Shown: positions 1-7,828 of the stretch, piece after piece
Layout: every line of letters starts with the position of its first letter
Position numbering within the stretch: position 1 is the first letter of the stretch
Assembly: GCF_026239735.1 (NCBI RefSeq)
Contig: NZ_JAPIVT010000009.1
Location: 62,001-126,000, forward strand
Length of the DNA stretch: 64,000 bases
Source: Pedobacter sp. MC2016-05
GTDB taxonomy: Bacteria; Bacteroidota; Bacteroidia; Sphingobacteriales; Sphingobacteriaceae
Direction of reading: 5' to 3'
Position numbers and translations under genes: made by a program
Notes under the pieces: generated by a model
The model's database searches: none
What the model was told of the DNA's origin: nothing
The model's input: only the letters and a program-made list of their open reading frames with translations

Positions 1-418
1 ATTCACATTTCGAATTAACGTGAATTTTGGCACAGTGGCTGGGGTGGTTGAAATGCTTCTTCAAAGTCATCTAATGAAATTCAATTCCACACCGCGCTTC
101 CGTATGCCTGGATAATTAGGATTGAAGCAAGAGGTAATTTTTATTCGACATCCACTGGAAAAACCATAAACTACATTCAGCCGAAATAAGCTCAAATGCT
201 CAACACGCTTGTACATTCCACAAGACAGATAGACTAAAGATTAGCAGATCATCAGTAAGAACTTATATTTTTAGTAATAACGGTCGAACTTTACATCTAT
301 CACTTCAATAATCAACAAGCAAAAAAATAAAATTAGCCTACTGTAGATATTATTTCAAAAGGCGTAAGTCATAAAAGTTTTTTGAGTTTTATCTGATTTG
401 CGGTCTATTTATATAATT
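1..418. other. Intergenic, AT-rich, no gene seen
   Basis: I see no convincing coding frame, hairpin or repeat in this stretch downstream of the minus-strand sigma factor. A FecR partner for that sigma factor would be expected here or further left, and none is visible inside the window. Confidence 0.5.
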
Positions 419-1006
419 CTAGCGGGTGAAAATCAGCAGAAGAATTGCACTGCCACCTGATTCTTTTAAATTGTTTCGGATAAAAGAAAGCGATTTACTT
501 ATCTGTTTTTTCACCGTCTGGTCAGAAGTTCCCAACCTCTCTGCAATTTGTTTGTAAGTTAGGTTTTCCTTACGACTCATTTCGAAAACCTGACGCATTC
601 GAGGTGGAAGAGCTTTAATTTCTCGTTCTATAGCCATCAATAAATCTTTTTCATCCAGATACATCAATGTATCTTCGCTGACATCGCTGCTAAATTTAAT
701 AAGTTCGTTCAGATATACGTCCTTGTGTTTATTATGACGAATAGCGTTTAACACCTTGTACCTCGCTGAAGTATATAAGTAACCTGCAAAATTTTGGTGT
801 TGGGGGATTTTATCCGCCTTCAACCATATGTTGCTAAACAATTCCTGAATAATATCTTTCGCTTCCTCTTCATCTCGAAGCATTTTGAAAACATGCGCAT
901 AAATTACCCTCCAATAGCGATTATAAACCTCCGTAAAAGCCTTCTGGTCACCTGACCTGATTAGGTCAACCAGTTCGTTATCCGCTAAGATGTTTAAATT
1001 TTGCAT
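419..1006 (-). CDS. ECF-type RNA polymerase sigma-70 factor, orphan
   Basis: This 195-residue protein has the usual two-part ECF layout. Region 2 lies at about residues 20-90, with FTEVYNRYWRVIYAHVFKML followed by the conserved AKDIIQELFSNIW stretch. Region 4 lies at about 125-180, with LPPRMRQVFEMSR and the helix-turn-helix LTYKQIAERLGTSDQTVKKQ. It ends in a short hydrophobic tail (AILLLIF), which is common in Bacteroidota ECF factors that work with FecR and SusC/TonB systems. Such factors direct RNA polymerase to target operons when released from a membrane anti-sigma factor. No anti-sigma gene is adjacent in the window, so its partner and targets are unknown. The ECF assignment is firm; the family subtype is inferred. 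Confidence 0.9.
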   Translation of the reverse strand: MQNLNILADNELVDLIRSGDQKAFTEVYNRYWRVIYAHVFKMLRDEEEAKDIIQELFSNIWLKADKIPQHQNFAGYLYTSARYKVLNAIRHNKHKDVYLNELIKFSSDVSEDTLMYLDEKDLLMAIEREIKALPPRMRQVFEMSRKENLTYKQIAERLGTSDQTVKKQISKSLSFIRNNLKESGGSAILLLIFTR

Positions 1007-1123
1007 TTTTCATTAAAAATCTAAAATACATAAAAGATGAGTATAGAGCAATAATTTATTTAATTGTATGATATAGTTGTATATTTCAGTGAAAGTGGTT
1101 ACTCGTCACTTTTGGGGACTGGG

Positions 1124-1480
1124 CTATTGGCATGCTTTGATGACCAGCCGCTGAGCAAACAACATCACAAAAGCGGTCAGCGCCTGTTCACTTTCACAGC
1201 CCTTAATCGTGATGAGGTGACGGACTTCTTTTTCGTTGCCAAGGAGAGCCCGAGGGATAAGATAGTGGTGGATATGGTTATCGTTTTCTCGAATTCCTCT
1301 GATGACTTCGAGAATTTCTCGGGTTTCTTCTTGATCTCCACTAGTCGAGAGATAAAGGTTCAGGGCCATTTTGGCTATGCTTCTAAAGACCGCATCGCCA
1401 CCGAAGGTAAATTTGATCGATACCGGTTCACTAAGGTAGTGGTCCTGGATGAGAAAACCAATTTGATCTACACAAAATAA
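1124..1480 (-). pseudogene. C-terminal remnant, possibly of an HNH-type protein
   Basis: The minus frame is open for about 118 codons but has no start codon until an internal ATG at 1369, and an in-frame stop lies directly upstream at about 1483. The translation (QDHYLSEPVSIKF, then FGGDAVFRSIAKMALNLYLS, and a tail ending RHLITIKGCESEQAL) reads like real protein. It resembles my recollection of the C-terminal half of Bacteroidota proteins that carry an N-terminal HNH nuclease motif. The N-terminal zinc/HNH part is missing, so I read it as a truncated gene. The family call is tentative. Confidence 0.4.
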
Positions 1481-1642
1481 TCAAACAAGTCATAAGGTGG
1501 TAATCTTATCAAATATTTAATTACAAGATGTAGTTTGGAAAGATTTGCATTGTCCAGTTTCAGAATTTCAAGCTTCAAGATCGATTTTCGACGTTTGAGT
1601 CACTTTTTAGTTATTACTGAACAGAACCATCGGTATTTTTGA

Positions 1643-2191
1643 TTGAAACATGCTGGACAAGAAAACATGAAAAATAAATACTTGGGTAAAGAAGTAAATT
1701 ATACGGACGCGGTATGGCTTGAGGATATCATCAATAAAACCACACCCAAAAAAAATGGAATACCGTTTTCTATCTTATCGAAACCAGTTTCTGAGGTCAA
1801 AAAGAATTATGTATTGCCAGCGGAACTTCTGGACGAATTCGCTGGCTTCACGCATATGATTGCCATATACATGTGTGATAGAGCTTATAAAAAACAGCGA
1901 CTATTATATTATCATACCGATCATAGCTTTCGCAATATCAAAAATGACGATCCCGCCTTTAAATTGCTCCGTAAAATGAAACTAATTGCAAACCCTGAAA
2001 AATTTGACATGGAATCAGAGCAGGCGCTTGGCCTCACAACAGGCTTGATCAACAGATTGCAGTCTAACAGATATTATGAGATCAAATCAATTAACGAACG
2101 AGTATTTTTTGACCTTAATGTAAAGTTTGGCAGATTCGAGGATCGCGAATTGGTGCACATTACCCTGCTCAAACCTTTTTACCAAAAATAA
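1643..2191 (+). CDS. Hypothetical protein
   Basis: I do not recognise this 182-residue protein. It has no signal peptide or membrane segment, and it is rich in Lys, Tyr and charged residues, so it is probably cytoplasmic. A second in-frame ATG eight codons later (1667, MKNKYLGKEV) could be the true start, because the first eight residues look like leader sequence. It stands alone between the HNH-like remnant and the antiporter, with no co-directional gene closer than 220 bases. The even amino-acid composition and intact frame suggest a real gene. Confidence 0.6.
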   Translation: MKHAGQENMKNKYLGKEVNYTDAVWLEDIINKTTPKKNGIPFSILSKPVSEVKKNYVLPAELLDEFAGFTHMIAIYMCDRAYKKQRLLYYHTDHSFRNIKNDDPAFKLLRKMKLIANPEKFDMESEQALGLTTGLINRLQSNRYYEIKSINERVFFDLNVKFGRFEDRELVHITLLKPFYQK

Positions 2192-2230
2192 TGTAATTAA
2201 GTTCAATGATTGGTAAAAAGCTTATCATTG
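2175..2230 (+). terminator. Possible weak terminator hairpin
   Basis: A 10-base inverted repeat, CTTTTTACCA at 2175-2184 and TGGTAAAAAG at 2211-2220, spans the stop codon of the preceding gene. A competing 7-base stem, CAATGAT/ATCATTG, lies at 2204-2230. Both are AT-rich and neither is followed by a good T-run, so termination here is only a possibility. Confidence 0.25.
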
Positions 2231-2413
2231 TTAAACACTACGAGCATTAACCAACGTATAGTAAATTGACCAGAAATTATTTGTATCGAACCGATATAGT
2301 CTAAACAAAATTTGTCCATTTCGAGATAACTAAACGAATTACATTTATCAATATGGATCTAGCTATTAAACTAAAAACCTGTCTTTGATTTAACCTCATT
2401 AACTAACTAATTA

Positions 2414-3655
2414 GTGGATTTATTTGTCATCATTACTTCTCTTTTCGGACTTGCGTCTCTTTTTAGCTTCCTGAACGCACGCTTTATGAAATTGCCTGGC
2501 GTCATAGGCGTTATGATTTTAGCTATACTTGCCTCTCTTATAACAATATTTGCCAGCCGCACATTTCCGATAGTTACACATTTCATTTCTGAACTAACCA
2601 GCTCTATAGATTTTTCAAAAACCCTTCTTGATGTAATGCTGGGTTTTCTGCTTTTTGCGAGTGCACTTCATTTTGATATTCACAAACTGAAGGAAAATTT
2701 GAGAGGTATCATAATTATTAGCACTGTCGGCGTAATTATTTCAACCGTACTTTTTGCTTCGGGACTTTTCTACGCATTGATATTACTCGGAATTGAGCTA
2801 CCATTTATTTATTGTTTACTATTTGGTGCATTAATTTCACCTACGGATGCTATAGCTGTTGCAGCGTTACTAAAAAGATCGAAAATGCCACCCAGACTCG
2901 AAACGATCATCTCCGGAGAGTCTTTATTCAATGACGGTATTGGGCTGGTATTATTCATTAGCTTTTTAGAAGTGGCGAGTACACCTGAAAAGGGCTTTTC
3001 AATTATAGAGGCTACAAAATTATTTAGCCAGGAAGTCTTCGGAGGGCTAGCGCTCGGCATATCAATGGGGTGGATCGCATATCTGATGATGCGGTCTGTA
3101 AAGGATTTTCAGACAATATTACTCATCTCAATTACTTTAGTTATGAGTATATCGGTAATAGCAGGAATTCTGCATGTATCGATACCACTTGCTGTCGTAG
3201 CTGCCGGGCTTCTGTTAAGCAGTAAACCATTTTTCAAACAAGGTACACCGGATTATAATAAATACCTGGAAAAGATCTGGGGATTGATGGATGAACTGCT
3301 AAACACCATACTTTTTGTGATGGTGGGTTTGCAAATGGTCCTCATGAAGTTCAGCATGGTTTTTCTATGGGTAGGCCTAGGTGCAATTCTAATATTGCTT
3401 TTGGCACGAGCGCTAAGTATAGTCCTTCCGGTTATATTTGTTCGAAGATCGCTTCGCCTAAATTATAATAGTATAACGATATTAACCTGGGGTGGGCTTC
3501 GCGGAGGCATATCAATCGCAATGGCATTATCCATACCAGCTTCATCATATCGGGATCTAATCCTGACTGGATGCTTTTGCATTGTGGTGTTTTCTATTAT
3601 TGTTCAGGGTCTTACCCTTAACACTTTAGTAAATAGATTGATTTCAGATAATTAA
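2414..3655 (+). CDS. Na+/H+ antiporter, CPA1 (NhaP-like) family
   Basis: This 413-residue integral membrane protein has about 12 hydrophobic segments and no cytoplasmic tail. It carries the family motifs SPTDAIAVAALLKR at about residues 141-154 and SGESLFNDGIG at about 167-177, where the Asn-Asp pair is the ion-binding site of CPA1 exchangers. Near the C-terminus TWGGLRGGISIAMALSIP is also typical. The family exchanges cytoplasmic Na+ or K+ for protons across the inner membrane in pH and salt homeostasis. The start is GTG at 2414, right after in-frame stops, with no strong ribosome-binding site, as is common in this phylum. It appears monocistronic. Ion specificity cannot be read from sequence alone. 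Confidence 0.92.
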   Translation: MDLFVIITSLFGLASLFSFLNARFMKLPGVIGVMILAILASLITIFASRTFPIVTHFISELTSSIDFSKTLLDVMLGFLLFASALHFDIHKLKENLRGIIIISTVGVIISTVLFASGLFYALILLGIELPFIYCLLFGALISPTDAIAVAALLKRSKMPPRLETIISGESLFNDGIGLVLFISFLEVASTPEKGFSIIEATKLFSQEVFGGLALGISMGWIAYLMMRSVKDFQTILLISITLVMSISVIAGILHVSIPLAVVAAGLLLSSKPFFKQGTPDYNKYLEKIWGLMDELLNTILFVMVGLQMVLMKFSMVFLWVGLGAILILLLARALSIVLPVIFVRRSLRLNYNSITILTWGGLRGGISIAMALSIPASSYRDLILTGCFCIVVFSIIVQGLTLNTLVNRLISDN

Positions 3656-4131
3656 CTTCCTTTATATTTTATTTTGTTTCAGTAAAGCGGTGAATCATTT
3701 AATTCAGTAGATGGTAAACTGGCTATAATAACACTAGGATGTCTATTCTGCAAAGCAAATTTATTCAAGTAACAGTGTTTCAATGGAACATCATAAATTG
3801 ATGGTCTAGAATTCTACTTTAAATGGTCTGAATTTGGGGAAGTGCACAGTATACCATTATTAACATGAAATAAAACATTCGTTCTGTCACCGTTTAACTC
3901 CAAGCCTCCTATGATCACAACTACGGTTGTCATTAATCAAGTCTTTTTAGCTCGACTTAACAATCCCAATAGGGTCAAACTACCTCTTAAAAAATCCTTC
4001 ACATAAAAAAGCAATTCTCGATCAAGAAATCCTGTCTGTCCATTCTTTAAATCATGTCGCAAGTTAAAATTTAGTATATATAAGTTCTCCATAGCAACAC
4101 CATTGAGATATCATAATAACCTATCTCAGAG
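3656..4131. other. Intergenic, no gene seen
   Basis: About 475 AT-rich bases without a convincing coding frame. I found no strong terminator after the antiporter and no recognisable regulatory site. Confidence 0.45.
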
Positions 4132-4947
4132 ATGCACAAAGGTACTGGATTTCATCCGATCCCACATTTAGATCATTTATTAGGAGTTATAGACCTTGAT
4201 TCTTATCGCCAACTTGATGACTTTTGGTCCTTCTCAAAATTAATAGTCAAACACAAAATTATAATGTACAGTTCGCTACCAGATAAAGGCAATTTCAAAA
4301 AAAATATAATCAAATTTTTAGTTTATGGTTCAGTTGTATACCTTACCTCAGAATTGTTAAGGTACAGTGCAATGGATGAGATGTTGGGACGAAAGTTCAG
4401 CGAAGATAGTGCGGTTGAATACCTGCAAAGTCTGGCCTTGTTATTTTGCTCAATCATTTATATATGGACATACAGAAATATTGAGTCAGTCAAGCCGCTT
4501 TCTATTGGTCTGTTTGGGTTTCACTTCGCATCCTTCATCAGGGAACAAGACGCATTCCTGGATGAATATCTATTTGATGGCGCGTGGCAGACCTTCGCTT
4601 TCGGTGTTTTAATCTTTGCGATAGCCAAGATTGCGCTAAACTGGAAATTATTCCTTACCAATGTGTCTACTTTTACCCATTCTACTGCGTATGGCATTCT
4701 ACTATCAGGTATATTAACCACTTATATTTTTGCTCGTCTATATGGCAGAAAGATATTCTGGGCAGTGGTGATGGAAGGTCAATATATGAGAGATGTAAAA
4801 AATGTATCAGAAGAATCGCTCGAGCTATATGGATATGTTCTATTGATGATTGCAAGTTTTGAATATCTTCTTTTTATAAGATCGCTGTCTGGAAACCACT
4901 TATCTGGCTTAAACCACAATAAAAACCTAGAGAATATTTCCAATTAG
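4132..4947 (+). CDS. Hypothetical multi-pass membrane protein
   Basis: The 271-residue frame encodes about six membrane segments (for example around residues 62-80, 101-112, 123-135, 152-170, 182-200 and 230-247). A conspicuous polar motif, FIREQDAFLDEYLFDGAW, lies between two of them. I cannot name the family. The first 44 residues look unlike the rest, so an internal ATG at 4264 (MYSSLPDKGN) may be the true start. The gene converges on the long minus-strand lipid operon and their stop codons overlap: TAG at 4945-4947 on this strand and TAA at 4944-4946 on the other. That proximity may be accidental, or it may mean a lipid-related role. Confidence 0.65.
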   Translation: MHKGTGFHPIPHLDHLLGVIDLDSYRQLDDFWSFSKLIVKHKIIMYSSLPDKGNFKKNIIKFLVYGSVVYLTSELLRYSAMDEMLGRKFSEDSAVEYLQSLALLFCSIIYIWTYRNIESVKPLSIGLFGFHFASFIREQDAFLDEYLFDGAWQTFAFGVLIFAIAKIALNWKLFLTNVSTFTHSTAYGILLSGILTTYIFARLYGRKIFWAVVMEGQYMRDVKNVSEESLELYGYVLLMIASFEYLLFIRSLSGNHLSGLNHNKNLENISN

Positions 4948-5912
4948 TCACCACCATCGTTGGAGGATATGCGATATACAATCTTCATAAGCATGTGATT
5001 GGGATGCCTCCGGGATACGATCCACTTGAAGGAGAAGATGGCAAAAAGTCCACACAGCGCCCCGGCTAAAACGTCTAAAGAATAATGATGCCCGGTATAA
5101 ATTGCCGAAAACCAAATTCCTGCTACCATGGTAACAAAAAACAGATTAACCTTTCCCATCCTGTTTTTCAATCCAAAGTACAGAACAATCACTGGATAGG
5201 CCGAATGCAATGAAGGCATTGCAGCAAAAACATTTGAACCTTTGCTATAAATATCTTTAAATAAAGAGATATCAAAATAGCTGTCAAACCTAGCCAGACC
5301 TGCGCTATTCCCGGCAGTATGGGGGATAAACTCAAATCCGTGTAGTTCTACATACCATGGTGGAGCTGCAGGATATAGATAGTAAATCACAAATCCTATC
5401 AAATTCACCCAAAGAAAAAGTAGGGAAAACAATACAAAATCTCGCTTATTTTTAAAGAAGAGGTAAACTGCCAATGCCAGTGGCACCGGAACCCACATCA
5501 GATAAAATATGCCCGTCATTACATCCAGAAAACTATTGTGGTTTGCTCCCCAAAACTCATTTGGTGTGACAACCAGTCCTTGTATGTTAATCCCAAACAT
5601 ACGCTTTTCAGCATGATATAAATCCTCTATATGCACCGTGTTGTAAAGATAGTTTGGAAAAGCTTTCATGTAATCAAAAAGAATCCAGTATACGATGAAA
5701 ATAGAAAAACCGATGATAAACCTTCTTGTCCCGTTCGAAAGATAAAACAGTGTATTAAATATAAAAACCAATACAAGTTGATCTATCTTAAATCCCACAA
5801 GGACATAAGAAAGTAATAAATAAATGGCCGAAAGAAATGACGTTGTATAAACATCCTTCAGCCGGTAAAAATTTCCGTTAAAAAGCCGATTTTCCATCCT
5901 ACTTTTTCTCAA
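4944..5912 (-). CDS. PAP2-superfamily, Aur1-like inositol phosphorylceramide synthase (predicted)
   Basis: This 322-residue polytopic protein carries the lipid phosphatase/phosphotransferase signature: PSLHSAYP at residues 233-240 and GHHYSLD at 274-280, supplying the catalytic His and the His-x3-Asp pair. It also has YLYPAAPPWY at about 178-187, very like the APPW motif of fungal Aur1-type inositol phosphorylceramide synthases. In that family phosphoinositol is moved from phosphatidylinositol to ceramide, releasing diacylglycerol. It is the last gene of the lipid run and its start overlaps the preceding hydroxylase by 14 bases. Context and motif both support a phosphoinositol-ceramide synthase over a plain phosphatase; substrate identity is inference. 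Confidence 0.8.
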   Translation of the reverse strand: MRKSRMENRLFNGNFYRLKDVYTTSFLSAIYLLLSYVLVGFKIDQLVLVFIFNTLFYLSNGTRRFIIGFSIFIVYWILFDYMKAFPNYLYNTVHIEDLYHAEKRMFGINIQGLVVTPNEFWGANHNSFLDVMTGIFYLMWVPVPLALAVYLFFKNKRDFVLFSLLFLWVNLIGFVIYYLYPAAPPWYVELHGFEFIPHTAGNSAGLARFDSYFDISLFKDIYSKGSNVFAAMPSLHSAYPVIVLYFGLKNRMGKVNLFFVTMVAGIWFSAIYTGHHYSLDVLAGALCGLFAIFSFKWIVSRRHPNHMLMKIVYRISSNDGGD

Positions 5913-6519
5913 AATTTGATCTGAAAATATGATCCCAAAATGTCCAGCTTACGCCATAACCCTTGGTAGCATCCGAATAATGGTGCAACATGTGGTGCTG
6001 TTTTAGCTTTTTCCAGAATCCACTTTTGAAATTGGCATGATGAAGGGCATAGTGCACCATATCATAAAATAGATAACCAATCATAAATCCTGCAAAAAAA
6101 GGAAAGTTATAATGAGTGGGCAACAACCACTCGAAAAGAAAATAAAATGCAGCTGCCATTGGGATACTTGCTGAGGGCGGCATTACTAACCTTTTGGCAT
6201 CATTTGGATAATCATGATGGACACCATGGAAAATAAAATGAATCTTTTTACCCCAGGCTGCTTTCGGTTCGAAGTGAAATACATACCGGTGTAAGACATA
6301 TTCGGTAATGGTCCAGATGCCCACACCAAACAGAAACCAACCTGTAAAATTTAAAACTGACATTTGATTTTCCCATAAGGAAATATAGAAGAGGCATGCA
6401 ATAACTGGAACATAAACGATTAAAGGAACGTAAAAACGCACTTTCGACAGGCTTTCCATAAAATCGCTCTTAAACATTCTGATGGATGCAGGGGAATTAG
6501 ATACGAAATTCTTCTTCAT
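5899..6519 (-). CDS. Sterol desaturase/fatty acid hydroxylase family, probable sphingolipid hydroxylase
   Basis: This 206-residue membrane protein has the eight-histidine di-iron pattern of the fatty acid hydroxylase superfamily: HRYVFH at 77-82, HFIFHGVHH at 94-102, HYALHH at 156-161 and HHMLHH at 175-180. Family members use O2 to hydroxylate acyl chains or sphingoid bases, and the closest eukaryotic analogue is Scs7/FA2H, which makes 2-hydroxy ceramides. The gene lies 6 bases after the CDP-alcohol transferase gene and overlaps the Aur1-like gene, so its likely substrate is the ceramide made by this operon. The hydroxylation position cannot be told from sequence. Confidence 0.85.
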   Translation of the reverse strand: MKKNFVSNSPASIRMFKSDFMESLSKVRFYVPLIVYVPVIACLFYISLWENQMSVLNFTGWFLFGVGIWTITEYVLHRYVFHFEPKAAWGKKIHFIFHGVHHDYPNDAKRLVMPPSASIPMAAAFYFLFEWLLPTHYNFPFFAGFMIGYLFYDMVHYALHHANFKSGFWKKLKQHHMLHHYSDATKGYGVSWTFWDHIFRSNFEKK

Positions 6520-6525
6520 ATTGGT

Positions 6526-7818
6526 TTAAACTTTAATCCTTTCAATAATGTGCTTTGTTGGAAGAGCGGCATCACGACCTTTAATTTCAACATATTTTAC
6601 GTTGGGGAACCAAAAAGAGCCGCCCTCAATTCTTAAAAAGATCCGCTCTAACTCCATTTTTTTATTATTGATGGTAGCATAGACATGGTATTTTTTATCC
6701 ACGGCAGATTTACTGAGGTACATTGGCAGCTTTTTATGTGAAGTAAAGCGGAGCTCAAACTGACCATTACCCAAATCTTTACTGATGATCCCATAAGCAA
6801 ATTTTCGCTGGATATAACTGAGCTCTTTTTTTTCACCGTGATCTCCATAACGCATCCAGAAAACATTTACGGGTTGATCCTTATTTACTTCTCCATGACT
6901 ATCTAAATTCAATTGGCAAATAATCGTGTTGGTATTTGGATCACGCTGTAAATAAAAAAGCTGATTGGAAATTCCCTGAGGTAAAGGGAAAACAATTGGC
7001 GAGGGGTCAGCTTCCTGAGCCATTAGCTTTATCGGCGAGAAAAGCCCCCAGCCTAGAGCAAAACAAATTCCGGCGACCAGGGCTGCCCGAGTGCTACTTC
7101 TTTTTTCATTTCTGTCCTGAGCTTCCAATCCCCGTTTTGCTTCCTGCAATCTTTTAACGGCAGTGATGTTTGTTAAGACCGCCATCAAGGCAATTGGCAG
7201 TGTAAATATTGACATCGTTTCAAAAACGTGAAAGGATACCCCTGGGAGATAAATTTTATAATCTCCTCCATTAAAATGGCCTGTAATGCCGCAGGCAATG
7301 GCAAAAACTCCAATAGTGACTACCCTTTCCGGACGCTGCATTAGTCCGCCTTTGCATTCCACGCCTAAAGCTTCTGCACGGGCACGGGTATAACTCACCA
7401 TCATCGACCCAATCAGGGCAATGAACGCAAAAAGCGAACTTAAGAAATAATGGTGCGCCACCAGGTAATAACAAATTCCCAGGAACATGATCATTTCACT
7501 ATAGCGATCAAGAACAGAATCGTATAAAGCGCCAAACCTCGAACTCATATTTCCCAGACGGGCTACCTGTCCATCCAGCATATCAAACAACCCGGCGAAA
7601 AGCACCAAAGCACCTCCCCAACCGATGTATGATAGATCTCCACGATTGGTTTTTTCTGCACCAAGCACGAAAATCACGGCCACGCCAATATTTAAAATGA
7701 GACCAATGGTGGTTACGGCATTAGGGGTTAGGCCTATTTTAATCAGGCCCCGCACAAATGGATTGATGACCTTATAAATGGCCAACTGTAAGCGATCTCT
7801 TAATTTTACACTTTGCAT
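6526..7818 (-). CDS. CDP-alcohol phosphatidyltransferase fused to DUF4833 (predicted phosphatidylinositol-phosphate synthase)
   Basis: Residues 1-230 form a CDP-alcohol phosphatidyltransferase with the complete metal-binding signature DxxDGxxAR(x8)GxxxDxxxD: D79, D82, G83, A86-R87, G96, D100 and D104. With inositol-3-phosphate synthase and a PgpA-type phosphatase upstream in the same run, the likely reaction is CDP-diacylglycerol plus inositol phosphate to phosphatidylinositol phosphate. From about residue 245 a new hydrophobic segment (ALVAGICFALGWGLF) leads into a soluble domain of about 160 residues that matches my recollection of DUF4833 (NQLFYLQRDPNTNTI, ELSYIQRKFAYGI, GGSFWFPNVKYVE). 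This places a probable periplasmic domain on the enzyme. At 430 residues it is about twice the usual length of the enzyme. Confidence 0.85.
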   Translation of the reverse strand: MQSVKLRDRLQLAIYKVINPFVRGLIKIGLTPNAVTTIGLILNIGVAVIFVLGAEKTNRGDLSYIGWGGALVLFAGLFDMLDGQVARLGNMSSRFGALYDSVLDRYSEMIMFLGICYYLVAHHYFLSSLFAFIALIGSMMVSYTRARAEALGVECKGGLMQRPERVVTIGVFAIACGITGHFNGGDYKIYLPGVSFHVFETMSIFTLPIALMAVLTNITAVKRLQEAKRGLEAQDRNEKRSSTRAALVAGICFALGWGLFSPIKLMAQEADPSPIVFPLPQGISNQLFYLQRDPNTNTIICQLNLDSHGEVNKDQPVNVFWMRYGDHGEKKELSYIQRKFAYGIISKDLGNGQFELRFTSHKKLPMYLSKSAVDKKYHVYATINNKKMELERIFLRIEGGSFWFPNVKYVEIKGRDAALPTKHIIERIKV

Positions 7819-7828
7819 GATATTTTAT

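Noticed and set aside
1064..1480. 138-codon plus-strand frame
   Set aside because: It lies opposite a minus frame with clearer protein character. Its composition (many Phe, Ser and Val from antisense codons) looks like a shadow.
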